Notes: generated from the letters alone by a model not told the origin. A stretch of DNA of 53,028 nucleotides from Solirubrobacteraceae bacterium (GCA_017882405.1 JADGPO010000044.1:1-53028), one strand, 5' to 3'. Counted from the stretch's first letter, positions 1 through 8,676 are shown. Translations and numbers: made by a program.

Positions 1-371
1 AGGATGCGCGCGGCCACGCCCTCGTTCTCGCGCACGAGACCGAGGAGGATGTGCTCGGTGCCGATGTAGTTGTGCCCGAGGCTCAGGGCCTCGCGCAGCG
101 CGAGCTCCAGGACCTTCTTGGCCCGCGGCGTGAACGGGATCTGGCCGGAGGTGACCTCCTCACCGGAGCCGACGATGCGAACGACCTGCGCGCGCACGCG
201 CTCCACGGTGATCTCCAGGGACTCGAGCACCCGGGCGGCGAGCCCTTCCTCCTCGCGGAGCAGGCCGAGCAGGATGTGCTCGGTACCGATGTAGTTGTGC
301 TTGAGGGTTCGAGCCTCTTCCTGTGCCAAGACGACCACTTGGCGGGCTCGCTCTGTAAATCGCTCGAACAT
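1..371 (-). CDS. clpC: ClpC-type AAA+ chaperone, N-terminal part (cut by window edge)
   Basis: Clp ATPases of this class unfold substrates and feed them to ClpP in the cytoplasm. The visible 123 codons are the double Clp N-domain. Two near-identical segments, each with the core [13 protein letters not shown], lie about 75 residues apart, and this is the substrate and adaptor docking domain. The protein starts [13 protein letters not shown], the usual ClpC start, with an AGGA ribosome-binding site about 8 nt upstream. Both ATPase domains lie beyond the left edge. ClpC and ClpA/ClpB share this domain; the start sequence and the actinobacterial context favour ClpC. The 191-nt space before the next gene should hold its promoter, but I found no convincing CIRCE or ClgR operator there. 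Confidence 0.93.
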   Translation of the reverse strand, partial: MFERFTERARQVVVLAQEEARTLKHNYIGTEHILLGLLREEEGLAARVLESLEITVERVRAQVVRIVGSGEEVTSGQIPFTPRAKKVLELALREALSLGHNYIGTEHILLGLVRENEGVAARI

Positions 372-562
372 GAGATTCCTAGGAGTGGTTGTTTCTGCTA
401 CGGAGGAGTGGGTCGGGAAGTTGTCTTTCTGGATTCTCCTACGCTGCCAGAGTGGCTGCACTCCAATGGCTGCGGGGACGCCGAGTAATCCGTTTCGCCC
501 GTGTACTCGGCAGACTCGCCGAAACCTGTGGGCGCGAACGGCTGTTCTCTCGGGGCCATAGG

Positions 563-1534
563 TCAGTCTAACAGCCGGTCTGCGCTACCTGAGCGCATCA
601 CTTCCCGGTCCGTGCGCGACTTCGGCCGCCTCGCCGTACCCGTGAGCAGACCCCGGACACGACCCCCGCCCACCCCCCGACCGGTGGTGGAAAGCCACGA
701 GCCGGCCAGGATCAGCACCAGCCCGACGATCGCGCCCGCGCCCGGCCGCTCGCTCTCCAAAGCGACGCCCAGCGCCAGCGCGATCACCGGGTTGACGTAG
801 GTGATGACCGTGGCGCGGCTGGTGCCCGCCTCCCGGATCAGCACCGTGAAAACGACGAAGGCGACCGCCGTGCACAGCAGCCCGAGCGTCGCCACCGCTG
901 CCCAGGCCCCGCCGGACGGCAGCCGCGACGGCGTGTCGAGAGCTGCGAACGGGGCCAGGATCAGCGCCGCCAGCGACAGGCTGGCCCCCATCAAAGCGCG
1001 TGGATCAAGTCCGCCGAGCCGGTGCTTGACGAGCATCGGGCCGATCGCGTAGCCGACGGCGGCCACCAGGATCGCCAGCGTGCCCAGCAGCTCCGAGCCG
1101 TTGCCGGCCACGTCGATGCCCACCAGCGCGATCACACCGGAGAAGCCGATCGTGAGGCCCAGCGCCCGCACCGGTGTCGGGCGCTCGGAGTGATCGAAGC
1201 GCAGCGCCAGCACCGCCCCGATCAGCGGCACCGCAGCGATGATGATCGCCGCCAGGGACGAGGCGACGTGGACCTCGCCCGCGGCGATCAGCGGAAACGG
1301 GATCGAGATCTCCGCGACCGCATACGCCAGCAGCCAGCGGCCACGGCCGCGCAGCGACGGGAGCGTGCCCGCGCGCCAGGCCAGCGCCATCAGCAGCAGC
1401 GCCGCGATCGCCACCCGCAGCCAGGCCACGTCGGGCGCCGACAGGCCGCCGCGCACCGCGATCTTGATCAGCAGGTAGGAGACCCCCCACAGGACCGACA
1501 TCGCGGCGAAGGCGATCCAGGCGCGGCGGGTCAT
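563..1534 (-). CDS. EamA/DMT-superfamily transporter
   Basis: Integral membrane protein of 323 residues built of two EamA repeats with about ten hydrophobic segments, the usual size and layout of drug/metabolite exporters. It opens with the typical [15 protein letters not shown] segment (residues 12-26), and the second half repeats it in [20 protein letters not shown] followed by a segment resembling the conserved [12 protein letters not shown]. The substrate cannot be told from sequence; members export amino acids, metabolites or drugs. The last ~40 residues are a basic hydrophilic tail. The ATG start is supported by a TAGAGT box 6 nt upstream, suggesting a leaderless message. It stands alone between clpC and greA. 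Confidence 0.9.
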   Translation of the reverse strand: MTRRAWIAFAAMSVLWGVSYLLIKIAVRGGLSAPDVAWLRVAIAALLLMALAWRAGTLPSLRGRGRWLLAYAVAEISIPFPLIAAGEVHVASSLAAIIIAAVPLIGAVLALRFDHSERPTPVRALGLTIGFSGVIALVGIDVAGNGSELLGTLAILVAAVGYAIGPMLVKHRLGGLDPRALMGASLSLAALILAPFAALDTPSRLPSGGAWAAVATLGLLCTAVAFVVFTVLIREAGTSRATVITYVNPVIALALGVALESERPGAGAIVGLVLILAGSWLSTTGRGVGGGRVRGLLTGTARRPKSRTDREVMRSGSADRLLD

Positions 1535-1540
1535 GCCACG

Positions 1541-1546
1541 ACTCTA
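1541..1546 (-). promoter_or_regulatory. -10 box for the EamA gene, leaderless type
   Basis: TAGAGT on the minus strand, 6 nt before the ATG at 1534. The spacing puts the transcript start at or next to the start codon. No clear -35 hexamer is seen. Confidence 0.4.
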
Positions 1547-1563
1547 ACCTCGGCCGAGACCCG

Positions 1564-1584
1564 CCCGGCCAGCCGGAGGCCGGG
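1564..1584 (-). terminator. Hairpin after greA
   Basis: Perfect 7-bp stem CCCGGCC/GGCCGGG with a 7-nt loop, starting 16 nt after the greA stop. No U-tract follows, so termination here is inferred from position and stem strength. Confidence 0.4.
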
Positions 1585-1600
1585 AAGCCGCGGTGGGCTT

Positions 1601-2074
1601 TTAGCCGACGTCGATCTTGGTGATCTTCAGCTGGCGCTCGCCGCGCGGGGTCGTGATCTTGACCTCCTCCCCGCGCTTTTTCCCGAGCAGTGCCTTGCCC
1701 ACCGGGGACTCGTTGGAGAGCTTGGCCTCCGCGGGCTTTGCCTCGGCGGAGCCGACGATCGTGTACTTGTTGGACTTGCCGGCCTCGTCCTTGACGTGGA
1801 CGATCGAGCCGACGCGGACGACGTCGGTGCCGAGATCCGAGGCGTCGACGACCGTGGCGGAGCGGAGCTTGTCCTCGAGCGTGGCGATGCGAGCCTCGAG
1901 CATCGCCTGCTCGTTCTTGGCGTCGTCGTACTCGGCGTTCTCCGAGATGTCGCCGAACTCGCGCGCCTCCCTGATCCGGTCAGCGATCTCGCGGCGACGC
2001 GTGGTGGCGAGATGGTCGAGCTCCGCCTTGAGGTTGGCGAGCCCTTCCTGGGTGAGGATGACGTCCTTGGGCAT
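1601..2074 (-). CDS. greA: Transcription elongation factor GreA
   Basis: GreA enters the secondary channel of stalled RNA polymerase and stimulates cleavage of backtracked RNA. The 157-residue length is normal. The N-terminal coiled coil is seen at about residues 10-75. The acidic tip reads GDISENAEYDDAK, containing the catalytic DxxE-type acidic pair. The C-terminal FKBP-like domain contains NESPVGKALLGKKRGE. The start MPKDVILTQEG matches the family; the open frame continues 35 codons upstream, but that stretch is unlike GreA and overlaps the promoter region. A sigma-70-type promoter lies about 95 nt upstream. It is transcribed alone. Confidence 0.96.
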   Translation of the reverse strand: MPKDVILTQEGLANLKAELDHLATTRRREIADRIREAREFGDISENAEYDDAKNEQAMLEARIATLEDKLRSATVVDASDLGTDVVRVGSIVHVKDEAGKSNKYTIVGSAEAKPAEAKLSNESPVGKALLGKKRGEEVKITTPRGERQLKITKIDVG

Positions 2075-2168
2075 AGCTATCGGACCTGTTTCTATGAGAC
2101 CTTCGAGCGAAGAGAAACCGCCCGGGAGGACGGCACACACACGCGCTACCTGGACGCGTGGGCGGATC

Positions 2169-2196
2169 AGTATAGACACGGGCGGGCGGGACTCAA
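2169..2196 (-). promoter_or_regulatory. Sigma-70-type promoter of greA
   Basis: Minus-strand TTGAGT (2191-2196) and TATACT (2169-2174) are separated by 16 nt, one of the best consensus promoters in the window. It predicts a leader of about 85-90 nt before greA. Confidence 0.6.
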
Positions 2197-2340
2197 TACT
2201 CCAAAAGCCCTGCTGGTAGGGGCTAGCGTGGACCGTGGCCCCCGGTCTCGAACAGCCCGAGCTTGGGTGACGTTGTCCAAGCCGTTGGTCCCCGGCGGCA
2301 GCACGTTGCGAAAGCCGCGGAAGGCGACGATTGACGCAAA

Positions 2341-2371
2341 CGGGCGGGTCACCTGCCCGGCGACCCGCCCG
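2341..2371 (-). terminator. Strong terminator hairpin of the S53 protease gene
   Basis: Perfect 10-bp stem CGGGCGGGTC/GACCCGCCCG with an 11-nt loop, beginning 7 nt after the protease stop codon. On the transcribed strand it is followed by only TTTG, so it is not a classic U-tract terminator. Confidence 0.6.
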
Positions 2372-2378
2372 CTGCGGC

Positions 2379-4976
2379 TCAAGACAGTTTCTTCAACGTG
2401 ACGGAGAGCGTCGCTGTCTGCTTGTTGGCGTTGGTCGTCGTCAGCGTGAAGATCAGCTTCTTGACCTTGTGCTTGCGAATCTTCGCCGCCTCGCTGCGGC
2501 TGATCGTGATCGCGGGCTTGGCCAGGGTCAGCAGCGCGCTCCTCGTCGCGGACTTGAACGCCAGCGACAGCACGCCCTTCTTCACCTTGGGCGTGAACTT
2601 GAGCTTCTGCTTGCCCGACTTCAGCGTGATGCCCCTGTTCAGCGTCTTGACCTTGCCGGCGAAGCTCAGCCCGCTGGGAAGGGTGACCGCGACCGCCTTG
2701 AGCGCCGGGGCGTTGGCCCCCGCGTTCAGCGTGAAGGTCAGCTTCGGCTTGCGCGAGCCCAGGCCGGAGATCTTCACTCCCTGGGCGCTCGGCTTGCCGA
2801 TCTTCGGCGGGTTCACGATCGACCAGGTGAACGAGGTCGACCCGGCGTTGGTGTAGGCGTCAGTCGCCGAGACCGCCACCGTAGTGTTCTGGGCAGTGGT
2901 CGACGTGCCGGTGATGACACCCGTCGCGGGGTTGATCGCGAGGCCGGCCGGAAGGCCGGTGGCCGCATAGCTCAGGCCGGCGTTGCCCGAATCGGACCCG
3001 TTGATGGCGAGGCTGACGGCGCGGCCGACCGTGCCCGACTGGTTGCCCGGGCTGGCCACCGTCACCGTGTACACGGGCGCCCGCGCCGAGCACAGCGACT
3101 TGCCCAGCGCTGCCCCGTTGGGCGAGCCCAGGCCGGTCGTCATGTCGTAGTCGGCGGTCGTCGGGTATATCCCGGGGTGAGCGTCGACCTGGCTGTTGAA
3201 GAACACATCGTTGTCGGCGTGCCCCGAGATCCGACTGGGGGTGGGGCCGATGTCATAGAAGTTGCTCAGGTAGCTGCTGCTGGCGATCTGATAGAGCGCC
3301 GGGTTGGCGAAGCCCAGCGGCAGGCCGCGACAGGTGCTCGACGCATTGGCCAGAGCGAAGAACGCCGCCCACAGCGGCGAGGACGCGCTGGTCCCTCCGG
3401 CCGACGCCCAGGCACCGTTGGAGAACACGACGTAGCCGGTATGCGCCGACGCGTCGGCCGCGACATCGGGCACCTCGCGGCAGTTCCCGCCGCCGCAGCT
3501 GGCCTGGCCCGAATTGGCGTTCACCAGGCCGAGGAAGCTGGCGGCGGTCGACTGGTAGGTCGGCATCTTGGAGTTCTGGGAGACCCCGCCGCCGCTGCCC
3601 GCGCCGTGCACGCCGTTGTTGCCGTCCACGGTGTACTGGTCGTTCCACACCGTCTCGGTCGGCGTGGGGCTGATCGCGGTTAGGGTCGTGCCACCGACGG
3701 CGGTGTTGAACGGCTGGCTGCCGGGGTCGATGACCGACAGGCTCACGTCAGGAGTCTGGGGGTTGGCCTGCGAGCACATCGCGTCGCCCGCATCGCCTGA
3801 GCTGGAGAACACCGACTGTCCCTGAGCGGCCGCCTCCTGGAACAGCGTGTTCTCGGCGGTGCTGGTCGCCTGGGGCGTGTTCTTCTCGCAGGCTCCATAG
3901 GAGATCGAGACCACCTTGGCCTGGTTCTGGGAGACGATCGCGGTCAGCGTGTCGATGCCGGCCGACGCCGTGCCGGGCGCGCTGTAGACGAGGATGTTCG
4001 CCTTTGGCGCCAGCTCGTTGACTATGTCGATGTCCAGCGTCACCTCGCCGTCGCCGCTGACGTTGTTGGGATCGTTGGGGTTGAACGCGCCGGGGCCTCC
4101 GTCGACGGGGACGAGAGTGACCGCCCCCGAGGTGGTGCCGTAACAGCCCTGGAATCCGCCGACGTCGGACTGCGGATACGGCGCGCCCTCTTCGAAGAGG
4201 GCAACCGTCTGCCCTTGGCCCAGATCACCGGCCAGGTAGAAGGGCGAGAAGTTATAGGCGGTGGCGAGCTGATCGGCGGTGTAGCCCTGATTCTGCAACG
4301 CCGTCGCCGACGAGCACGGCTGCGGTCCCCCGGTGACCTCCTGGGGCGCCAGCGGGCGCCGGAGCCGACTCGACCGAGTGGCCGGCGCCTTGACGTACTG
4401 TGGACGCGGGATGGCGGCGCCGTCGAGCCCGATCACGCCCTGGACGTCTCCGGCGACGCTCGCCGGAAGCGCGACCGCCGCGGAGTTGAAGTAGGTCGTC
4501 TGGCCGCTCTTGAGCCTGACCTTGGAGAGCTTCGTCGAGAAGGCGCTCTGCACCTGGCCGACCGACCCGGAGACGGGCAGCGTCAGATGGTTGGCACTGG
4601 GCTTGCCGACGGTGAGCCCCTGCGAGCGGAGCTCGGATTGGACGGCGGAGATCTGGGCCGGCGTGGCCCCGAAGCGATGCGCGAACTGATCGACGGTCAG
4701 ATAGTGGCGGTACAGCGGTGAGCCCGGCGTCGAGACGGCGGTGGCGAACGACTGGAGCGCGCTCGCGCTCTGCGGGCGCAGGGCGACCGTGAGCTTTAGC
4801 GCGGCGCTCCTGCGCATCGCCCCCAACGCGCGAGCGCCGCCTGGCAGGGCAGCGCTCGTCTGCACCCGGATGCGATGGTTCGACGCCGATGCTGCGGACG
4901 CGCCCAGCACGATCGGGGCGGCCACGAGCGCGCTGGCGACCACCAGATACCGCAGAACTCCGTTGCGTCCCCTCAA
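2379..4976 (-). CDS. Secreted S53 (sedolisin/kumamolisin-like) serine-carboxyl protease
   Basis: Predicted exported endoprotease of 865 residues. Residues 1-31 form a signal peptide (basic start, hydrophobic core, ASA cleavage region). Residues 45-190 are the pro-kumamolisin activation domain. The S53 catalytic domain follows: the E311/D315 pair in GEVTLDID, oxyanion Asp395 in SSSGDAGD and nucleophile Ser530 in GGTSASSP, all in the expected order. A putative Ig (He_PIG-like) domain covers about 640-720, followed by a beta-rich, Lys-rich C-terminal region of unknown role. S53 enzymes usually work at acidic pH, which is family knowledge. The TTG start is chosen because it gives a basic signal-peptide N-region and follows an AGAAGG-like site. 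Monocistronic, with a strong terminator. Confidence 0.9.
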   Translation of the reverse strand: MRGRNGVLRYLVVASALVAAPIVLGASAASASNHRIRVQTSAALPGGARALGAMRRSAALKLTVALRPQSASALQSFATAVSTPGSPLYRHYLTVDQFAHRFGATPAQISAVQSELRSQGLTVGKPSANHLTLPVSGSVGQVQSAFSTKLSKVRLKSGQTTYFNSAAVALPASVAGDVQGVIGLDGAAIPRPQYVKAPATRSSRLRRPLAPQEVTGGPQPCSSATALQNQGYTADQLATAYNFSPFYLAGDLGQGQTVALFEEGAPYPQSDVGGFQGCYGTTSGAVTLVPVDGGPGAFNPNDPNNVSGDGEVTLDIDIVNELAPKANILVYSAPGTASAGIDTLTAIVSQNQAKVVSISYGACEKNTPQATSTAENTLFQEAAAQGQSVFSSSGDAGDAMCSQANPQTPDVSLSVIDPGSQPFNTAVGGTTLTAISPTPTETVWNDQYTVDGNNGVHGAGSGGGVSQNSKMPTYQSTAASFLGLVNANSGQASCGGGNCREVPDVAADASAHTGYVVFSNGAWASAGGTSASSPLWAAFFALANASSTCRGLPLGFANPALYQIASSSYLSNFYDIGPTPSRISGHADNDVFFNSQVDAHPGIYPTTADYDMTTGLGSPNGAALGKSLCSARAPVYTVTVASPGNQSGTVGRAVSLAINGSDSGNAGLSYAATGLPAGLAINPATGVITGTSTTAQNTTVAVSATDAYTNAGSTSFTWSIVNPPKIGKPSAQGVKISGLGSRKPKLTFTLNAGANAPALKAVAVTLPSGLSFAGKVKTLNRGITLKSGKQKLKFTPKVKKGVLSLAFKSATRSALLTLAKPAITISRSEAAKIRKHKVKKLIFTLTTTNANKQTATLSVTLKKLS

Positions 4977-5066
4977 GGCCCCTTCTCTCTATCTCGCGAT
5001 CCCTGGCGTTGAGGTCCGTTTCCAACGCTCGGCCCACAGCTAGGCGGGGCGATCATACAGCTCGGT

Positions 5067-5091
5067 GTGGCCGTGCCTATCGTTCGGCCAC
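5067..5091 (-). terminator. Hairpin after dusB
   Basis: 7-bp stem GTGGCCG/CGGCCAC with an 11-nt loop, 45 nt after the dusB stop and upstream of the S53 gene. There is no U-tract. Confidence 0.35.
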
Positions 5092-5097
5092 GCAAGC

Positions 5098-5116
5098 TAC
5101 GTACGAGTTACGTACG
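5098..5116. repeat. Two TACGTACG octamers spaced 11 bp apart
   Basis: TACGTACG occurs at 5098-5105 and again at 5109-5116, each containing a perfect 6-bp palindrome. The 11-bp period is one helical turn. They lie between the dusB stop and the S53 gene, about 120-140 bp upstream of the latter, and could be a protein-binding site; this is inference only. Confidence 0.3.
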
Positions 5117-5135
5117 CAGCCGCAGGCGGACCGTT

Positions 5136-6134
5136 CTAGATCAGGCCAAGGACATCGCGCGCCGCCTTCAGCGAGGGAGCCCGCTGCAGCGCGTCCTGGA
5201 GCGCCTTGTCGGCATCGAGACGCTCCACGTACCACGGGTAGAACTTGCGCAGGTAGCGTCCGGCGCGCTCCTCGCCGAGGTGGTCGGCGGCGCTGTCCAT
5301 CACCCAGTCGAGCTCGGCCAGGATCTGTTCGCGGCTGGGCTCGGGCGCGCACCCGTCCAGCAGCTGCGAGAACAGCCACGGGTTGCCCAGCGACCCGCGG
5401 GCGAGCGCCACCGCGGCGGCTCCGGTGCGCTCAAACGCCTCGTGCACCCGCTCGGGCGTGCGCAGGCCGCCCGAGATCATGACCGGCACCGGCAGCGATT
5501 CGATCAGTTCCCGAGCCGCTTCGTGGTCGGGCTGGCCCGCGTGGCGCTGGGAAGCGTGGCGCGGATGCAGGCAGAGGCCCGCAACGGCCCCGTCCTCCGC
5601 CAGCCGGCGAGCAAGCTCCAGGCCCGAGCGGTCCCCGGGGCGCAGGCCGGAGCGCAACTTGACGGTCACCGGCAGGCCGCTCTCGCGCGCAGCGGCCCGG
5701 GCCAGCGCCACCGCGAGCTCGGGATCCTCCAGCAGCGCCGCGCCCGCGCCGGTCTTGCACACCTTGGGCACCGGGCAGCCCATGTTGAGATCGATCAGGT
5801 CGGCCCCGGCCGCGGCCACGCGCTCGGCGGCGGAGGCCATCACCTCCGGGTCGTGTCCGAACAGCTGGATCGAGACGGGGTGCTCGTCGGGATGGATGCG
5901 CAGCAGCTCGCGGCAGGTGCGCTCGTTGCGGTGGTGCACGGCGAAGCTACTGACCATCTCGGAAACCACCAGGCCGGCGCCATGGCGCTTGGCCTGGAGG
6001 CGCACGAACCAGTTGCCGATCCCCGCCAGCGGGGCCAGCACGACGCGGTTTCCGATCTCCACGTCGCCCAGGGTCCAGGCATCGGTCAGCCGGCGCGTCG
6101 CGGGAGGGCCCAGGGTGTCGAGAAGCGAGGTCAC
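5136..6134 (-). CDS. dusB: tRNA-dihydrouridine synthase (DusB family)
   Basis: FMN-dependent, NADPH-using enzyme reducing uridines in the tRNA D-loop. It has 332 residues, normal length. The TIM barrel begins with VVLAPLAGIGNWFVRLQAK, where most relatives have APMAGVT. The catalytic-cysteine motif follows as LNMGCPVPKVCKTGAGAALL, then VTVKLRSG, and the FMN-phosphate site in ISGGLRT and ALARGSLGNPWLF. The C-terminal helical RNA-binding domain is intact. The start is GTG at 6134; an ATG 11 nt upstream is out of frame and stops after four codons. It diverges from the amidohydrolase gene with only 26 nt between them, so the two must share or overlap promoter elements. Confidence 0.94.
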   Translation of the reverse strand: MTSLLDTLGPPATRRLTDAWTLGDVEIGNRVVLAPLAGIGNWFVRLQAKRHGAGLVVSEMVSSFAVHHRNERTCRELLRIHPDEHPVSIQLFGHDPEVMASAAERVAAAGADLIDLNMGCPVPKVCKTGAGAALLEDPELAVALARAAARESGLPVTVKLRSGLRPGDRSGLELARRLAEDGAVAGLCLHPRHASQRHAGQPDHEAARELIESLPVPVMISGGLRTPERVHEAFERTGAAAVALARGSLGNPWLFSQLLDGCAPEPSREQILAELDWVMDSAADHLGEERAGRYLRKFYPWYVERLDADKALQDALQRAPSLKAARDVLGLI

Positions 6135-6160
6135 GATCGGTTCATGGTACGAATGAGGTC

Positions 6161-7294
6161 GTGGACATTGGATCGTTCATCGCTCCCTGGGTGGCTCAGA
6201 TGAAGGAACAGGTCCCCGGGGTGGAGCTGTTCGACGCCCACACCCACCTCGGCCAGAACGATCCCGACGGTATGAGCCAGACGCTCGAAGAGCTGCTCGC
6301 CGTCCTCGGCGGGGCCGACGCGCGGGGCGCGTTCGTGTTCCCGATGCACGAGCCGGACGGCTACCCGCCGGCCAACGACATGGTGATCGAGGCGGCGGCG
6401 CGGTCCAACGGCCTCCTCACCCCCTTCTGCCGGGTGAGGCCCAACGACGGCGATGCTCCCCAAGAGGCCGAGCGCGCGCTGGACAAAGGGGCGAAAGGGA
6501 TCAAGCTGCACCCCCGCGCCGAGCAGTTCACGCTCGATCATCCCGACGTCGCCAAGCTGGCGGCGATCGCCGACGAGCGCCAGCTGCCGATGCTCGTGCA
6601 TGCCGGGCGCGGGATTCCGGCGCTGGGCGCCCACATGGTGGCCCTGGCCGAGCGATTTCCAGACGCCCGGATGATCCTCGCCCACGCCGGGATCACCGAC
6701 CTGTCCTGGATCTGGCGGGCGGCCCCCGATGTGCCCAACCTCCTGTTCGACACCGCTTGGTGGATGCCCGCCGATCTGCAGGCCCTGTTCGCGCTGGTCC
6801 CGCCCGGGCAGGTGGTGTTCGCCTCCGACGCACCCTATGGCCACACGATGATGTCGGCCGTGACGCAGCTGCGCTCGGCGATCCAGGTCGGTCTCTCGAC
6901 CGAGCAGATCCGCAGCATCGCCTCCGGCCAGTCGCTGCGGATCGCCGCCGGCGAGCCGCTGGCGCCGGCCGGGCCGGCCGTCGGCGAGCGTGACCGTGCC
7001 TCGCACGTGCTGCTGGACCGCGTGGCGGAGTTCGTGATGCTGGGCGCGATCGCCACGATGCGCGGCAACGAGGGCGGCCCCGAGATGCTCGCCCTGGCGC
7101 GACTGGCCTGCGACGTGCCCGACGACATCGACGACGCTCCGGTGTTCGCGGTGATGCGCGAGCTGCTGCGCACCTACGAGGAGGTCGAGGCCGCCGAGCC
7201 GACCAACCGGCGCCGCCTGGCCTTCCTGATCCTGGCGGCCAGCGTGGCCCGCACGCCCGACGTGCCAGTGCCGGCACTGCCCGCCCTCGCCTGA
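6161..7294 (+). CDS. Amidohydrolase_2-type metal-dependent hydrolase
   Basis: TIM-barrel metal hydrolase of 377 residues. The metal ligands of the Amidohydrolase_2 family are all visible in order: the HxH pair in FDAHTHLGQ (about residue 26), a lysine in KGIKLHPRAE, His in MLVHAGRG, His in RMILAHAG and Asp in VVFASDAPYG. Beyond the barrel is a helical C-terminal extension (about residues 285-377) not needed for the fold. Relatives are hydrolases or decarboxylases of small carboxylates; the substrate here is unknown. The GTG start gives a short amphipathic lead; ATG at codon 14 would be an alternative. The stop codon sits in a 14-bp tandem repeat. Confidence 0.85.
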   Translation: MDIGSFIAPWVAQMKEQVPGVELFDAHTHLGQNDPDGMSQTLEELLAVLGGADARGAFVFPMHEPDGYPPANDMVIEAAARSNGLLTPFCRVRPNDGDAPQEAERALDKGAKGIKLHPRAEQFTLDHPDVAKLAAIADERQLPMLVHAGRGIPALGAHMVALAERFPDARMILAHAGITDLSWIWRAAPDVPNLLFDTAWWMPADLQALFALVPPGQVVFASDAPYGHTMMSAVTQLRSAIQVGLSTEQIRSIASGQSLRIAAGEPLAPAGPAVGERDRASHVLLDRVAEFVMLGAIATMRGNEGGPEMLALARLACDVPDDIDDAPVFAVMRELLRTYEEVEAAEPTNRRRLAFLILAASVARTPDVPVPALPALA

Positions 7295-7334
7295 CCGCCC
7301 TCGCCTGACCGCGCTCGCCTGACCGGGCTCGCTT
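7283..7334. repeat. 14-bp tandem repeat across the amidohydrolase stop codon
   Basis: GCCCTCGCCTGACC at 7283-7296, again at 7297-7310 (identical) and 7311-7324 (one change), then a partial fourth copy. The TGA of the amidohydrolase is inside the first copy, so the repeat fills the gap to coaX. Likely slippage expansion. Confidence 0.8.
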
Positions 7335-7340
7335 CCGCGG

Positions 7341-8117
7341 CTATTCTGCGTTGCGCTCCCAGATCAGGCGCAGCCCGGTGAGCGTCAACAGGTCGTCGAC
7401 CTCGTCGATGGTGACTCGCACCGACGGCACCAGCGCGCGTGCCAGCCCTCCGGTGGCCAGCACCGCCGTCGTCTCCCCCAGCTCGTCGCGCAGCCGGCCC
7501 ACGATCCCGTCCACCTGGCCGGCGAAGCCGAAGATGATCCCCGAGCGGATCGCCTCCACCGTGGACTTGCCGATCAGCGCGCGCGGCTGGGCGAGCTCCA
7601 CCTTGGGAAGCTTGGCCGCCCGCTCGTACAGGGCGTCGATCGAGATCTCGACACCCGGGGTGATGATCCCGCCGAGGTACTCGCCGGCGGCCGACACGAC
7701 GTCGTAGGTGATCGCCGTGCCGAAGTCCACCACCACGCAGGCCCCCCGGATACGCTCGTAGGCGGCCACCGAGTTGACCAGCCGGTCGGCCCCGACCTCG
7801 CGCGGGTTGTCCATCCGAATCGGCATGCCGGTGCGGATCGCCGGCCCCACGACCATCATCTCGTGCCCGAGGTAGCGCTCGGCCATCTCGGTCCACTCCT
7901 CCGACAGCTGCGGCACCGTGGAGGACACGATCGAGCGGTCAATCTCCTCAAAGCCCAGGCCGCGCAGGGCCAACAGGTTCGACAGCGCTGCGCCCAGCTC
8001 GTCGCGGGTCGACTCGCGCACGGTGGCAAAGCGCCAGTGCTCGGAGACGGTGTCCGCCCCGTCGGGGAACACGCCGAAGTGCGTCTGGGTGTTGCCCACG
8101 TCGACGACCAGCAGCAT
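7341..8117 (-). CDS. coaX: Type III pantothenate kinase
   Basis: Catalyses the first step of coenzyme A synthesis, ATP-dependent phosphorylation of pantothenate, in the cytoplasm. It has 258 residues, normal for CoaX. The ASKHA fold shows the phosphate-1 motif VVDVGNTQTHFGVF at the N-terminus, the pantothenate site GADRLVNSVAAYE (about residue 110) with its catalytic Asp, and the phosphate-2 motif VVDFGTAITYD. The adenosine region is ATGGLARAL. It begins 8 nt after folK and is the last gene of the leftward folate/CoA run, as in other Actinobacteria. Confidence 0.95.
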   Translation of the reverse strand: MLLVVDVGNTQTHFGVFPDGADTVSEHWRFATVRESTRDELGAALSNLLALRGLGFEEIDRSIVSSTVPQLSEEWTEMAERYLGHEMMVVGPAIRTGMPIRMDNPREVGADRLVNSVAAYERIRGACVVVDFGTAITYDVVSAAGEYLGGIITPGVEISIDALYERAAKLPKVELAQPRALIGKSTVEAIRSGIIFGFAGQVDGIVGRLRDELGETTAVLATGGLARALVPSVRVTIDEVDDLLTLTGLRLIWERNAE

Positions 8118-8125
8118 GGCGCCAA

Positions 8126-8632
8126 TTACACCAGCGCGGGCCCGGCGCGGCGTACCGCCTGCTCGTCGCCGAGCGTCGCCAGGCGCTCCGACAGCCGCGT
8201 CCCGTCCGGCAGCGTCAGATCCGGGCAGAGCTCCAGCAGCGGCGCCAGCACGAATCGCCGCGAGCTGACCTCGGCGTGCGGCAGCTTCAGCCGGTCTGAC
8301 TCGTGCTCCAGATCACCCAGCGCCAGCAGGTCGACGTCGATCACCCGCGGACCGTGGCGCGGGCCGCCGGCGGCCCGCCCGACCTCGCGCTCGACGGCCT
8401 TACAGGCGTCCAGCAGCCCCTCCGGATCCAGCGACGTCTCCACCTCCACGCAGGCGTTGAGGAAATCTGGCTGGTCGAGCACCAGGCCGACCGGCTCGGT
8501 CTCATAGGTCGACGAGGAGCGCAGCACGGTCACACCGTGACCGGGGAGCGCGGCCACGGCCGCCAGCAGATGGGACCGCGTCTCGCCGATGTTGGAGCCC
8601 AGGCCGAGAAAGCCCCGCCGCGCCGGGCTCAC
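8126..8632 (-). CDS. folK: Hydroxymethyl-dihydropterin pyrophosphokinase
   Basis: Transfers pyrophosphate from ATP to 6-hydroxymethyl-7,8-dihydropterin in folate synthesis. It has 168 residues, full length. Seen: GLGSNIGE at the N-terminus, the pterin-loop segment SSTYETEPVG, DFLNACVEVET and the signature GPRHGPRVIDVDLLALGD with the Mg-binding Asp pair. The GTG start at 8632 lies in one copy of a duplicated sequence. The other copy holds the folB stop, suggesting folK once started on a GTGA overlap with folB. Next gene coaX is 8 nt away. Confidence 0.95.
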   Translation of the reverse strand: MSPARRGFLGLGSNIGETRSHLLAAVAALPGHGVTVLRSSSTYETEPVGLVLDQPDFLNACVEVETSLDPEGLLDACKAVEREVGRAAGGPRHGPRVIDVDLLALGDLEHESDRLKLPHAEVSSRRFVLAPLLELCPDLTLPDGTRLSERLATLGDEQAVRRAGPALV

Positions 8633-8676
8633 CGACCGCGGGCCTTGCGCTGCGCGGGGCTCACCGACCGCCGGCC
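8625..8676. repeat. 20-bp imperfect direct repeat at the folB/folK junction
   Basis: Copies at 8625-8644 and 8657-8676 match at 19 of 20 positions with a 32-bp period. The left copy contains the folK GTG start, the right copy the folB TGA stop. Confidence 0.8.

Noticed and set aside
372..562. CIRCE or ClgR operator in front of clpC
   Set aside because: A GAGTG-CAGC-CACTC repeat and a GTTCGCGCC stretch exist, but neither fits the full consensus or spacing.
2167..2382. 71-codon minus-strand open frame between greA and the S53 gene
   Set aside because: It covers the greA promoter and the S53 terminator hairpin, and its sequence has no domain-like pattern.
1022..2401. 459-codon plus-strand open frame
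   Set aside because: Lies antisense to the EamA and greA genes, which have clear families; the composition is typical of shadow frames in GC-rich DNA.
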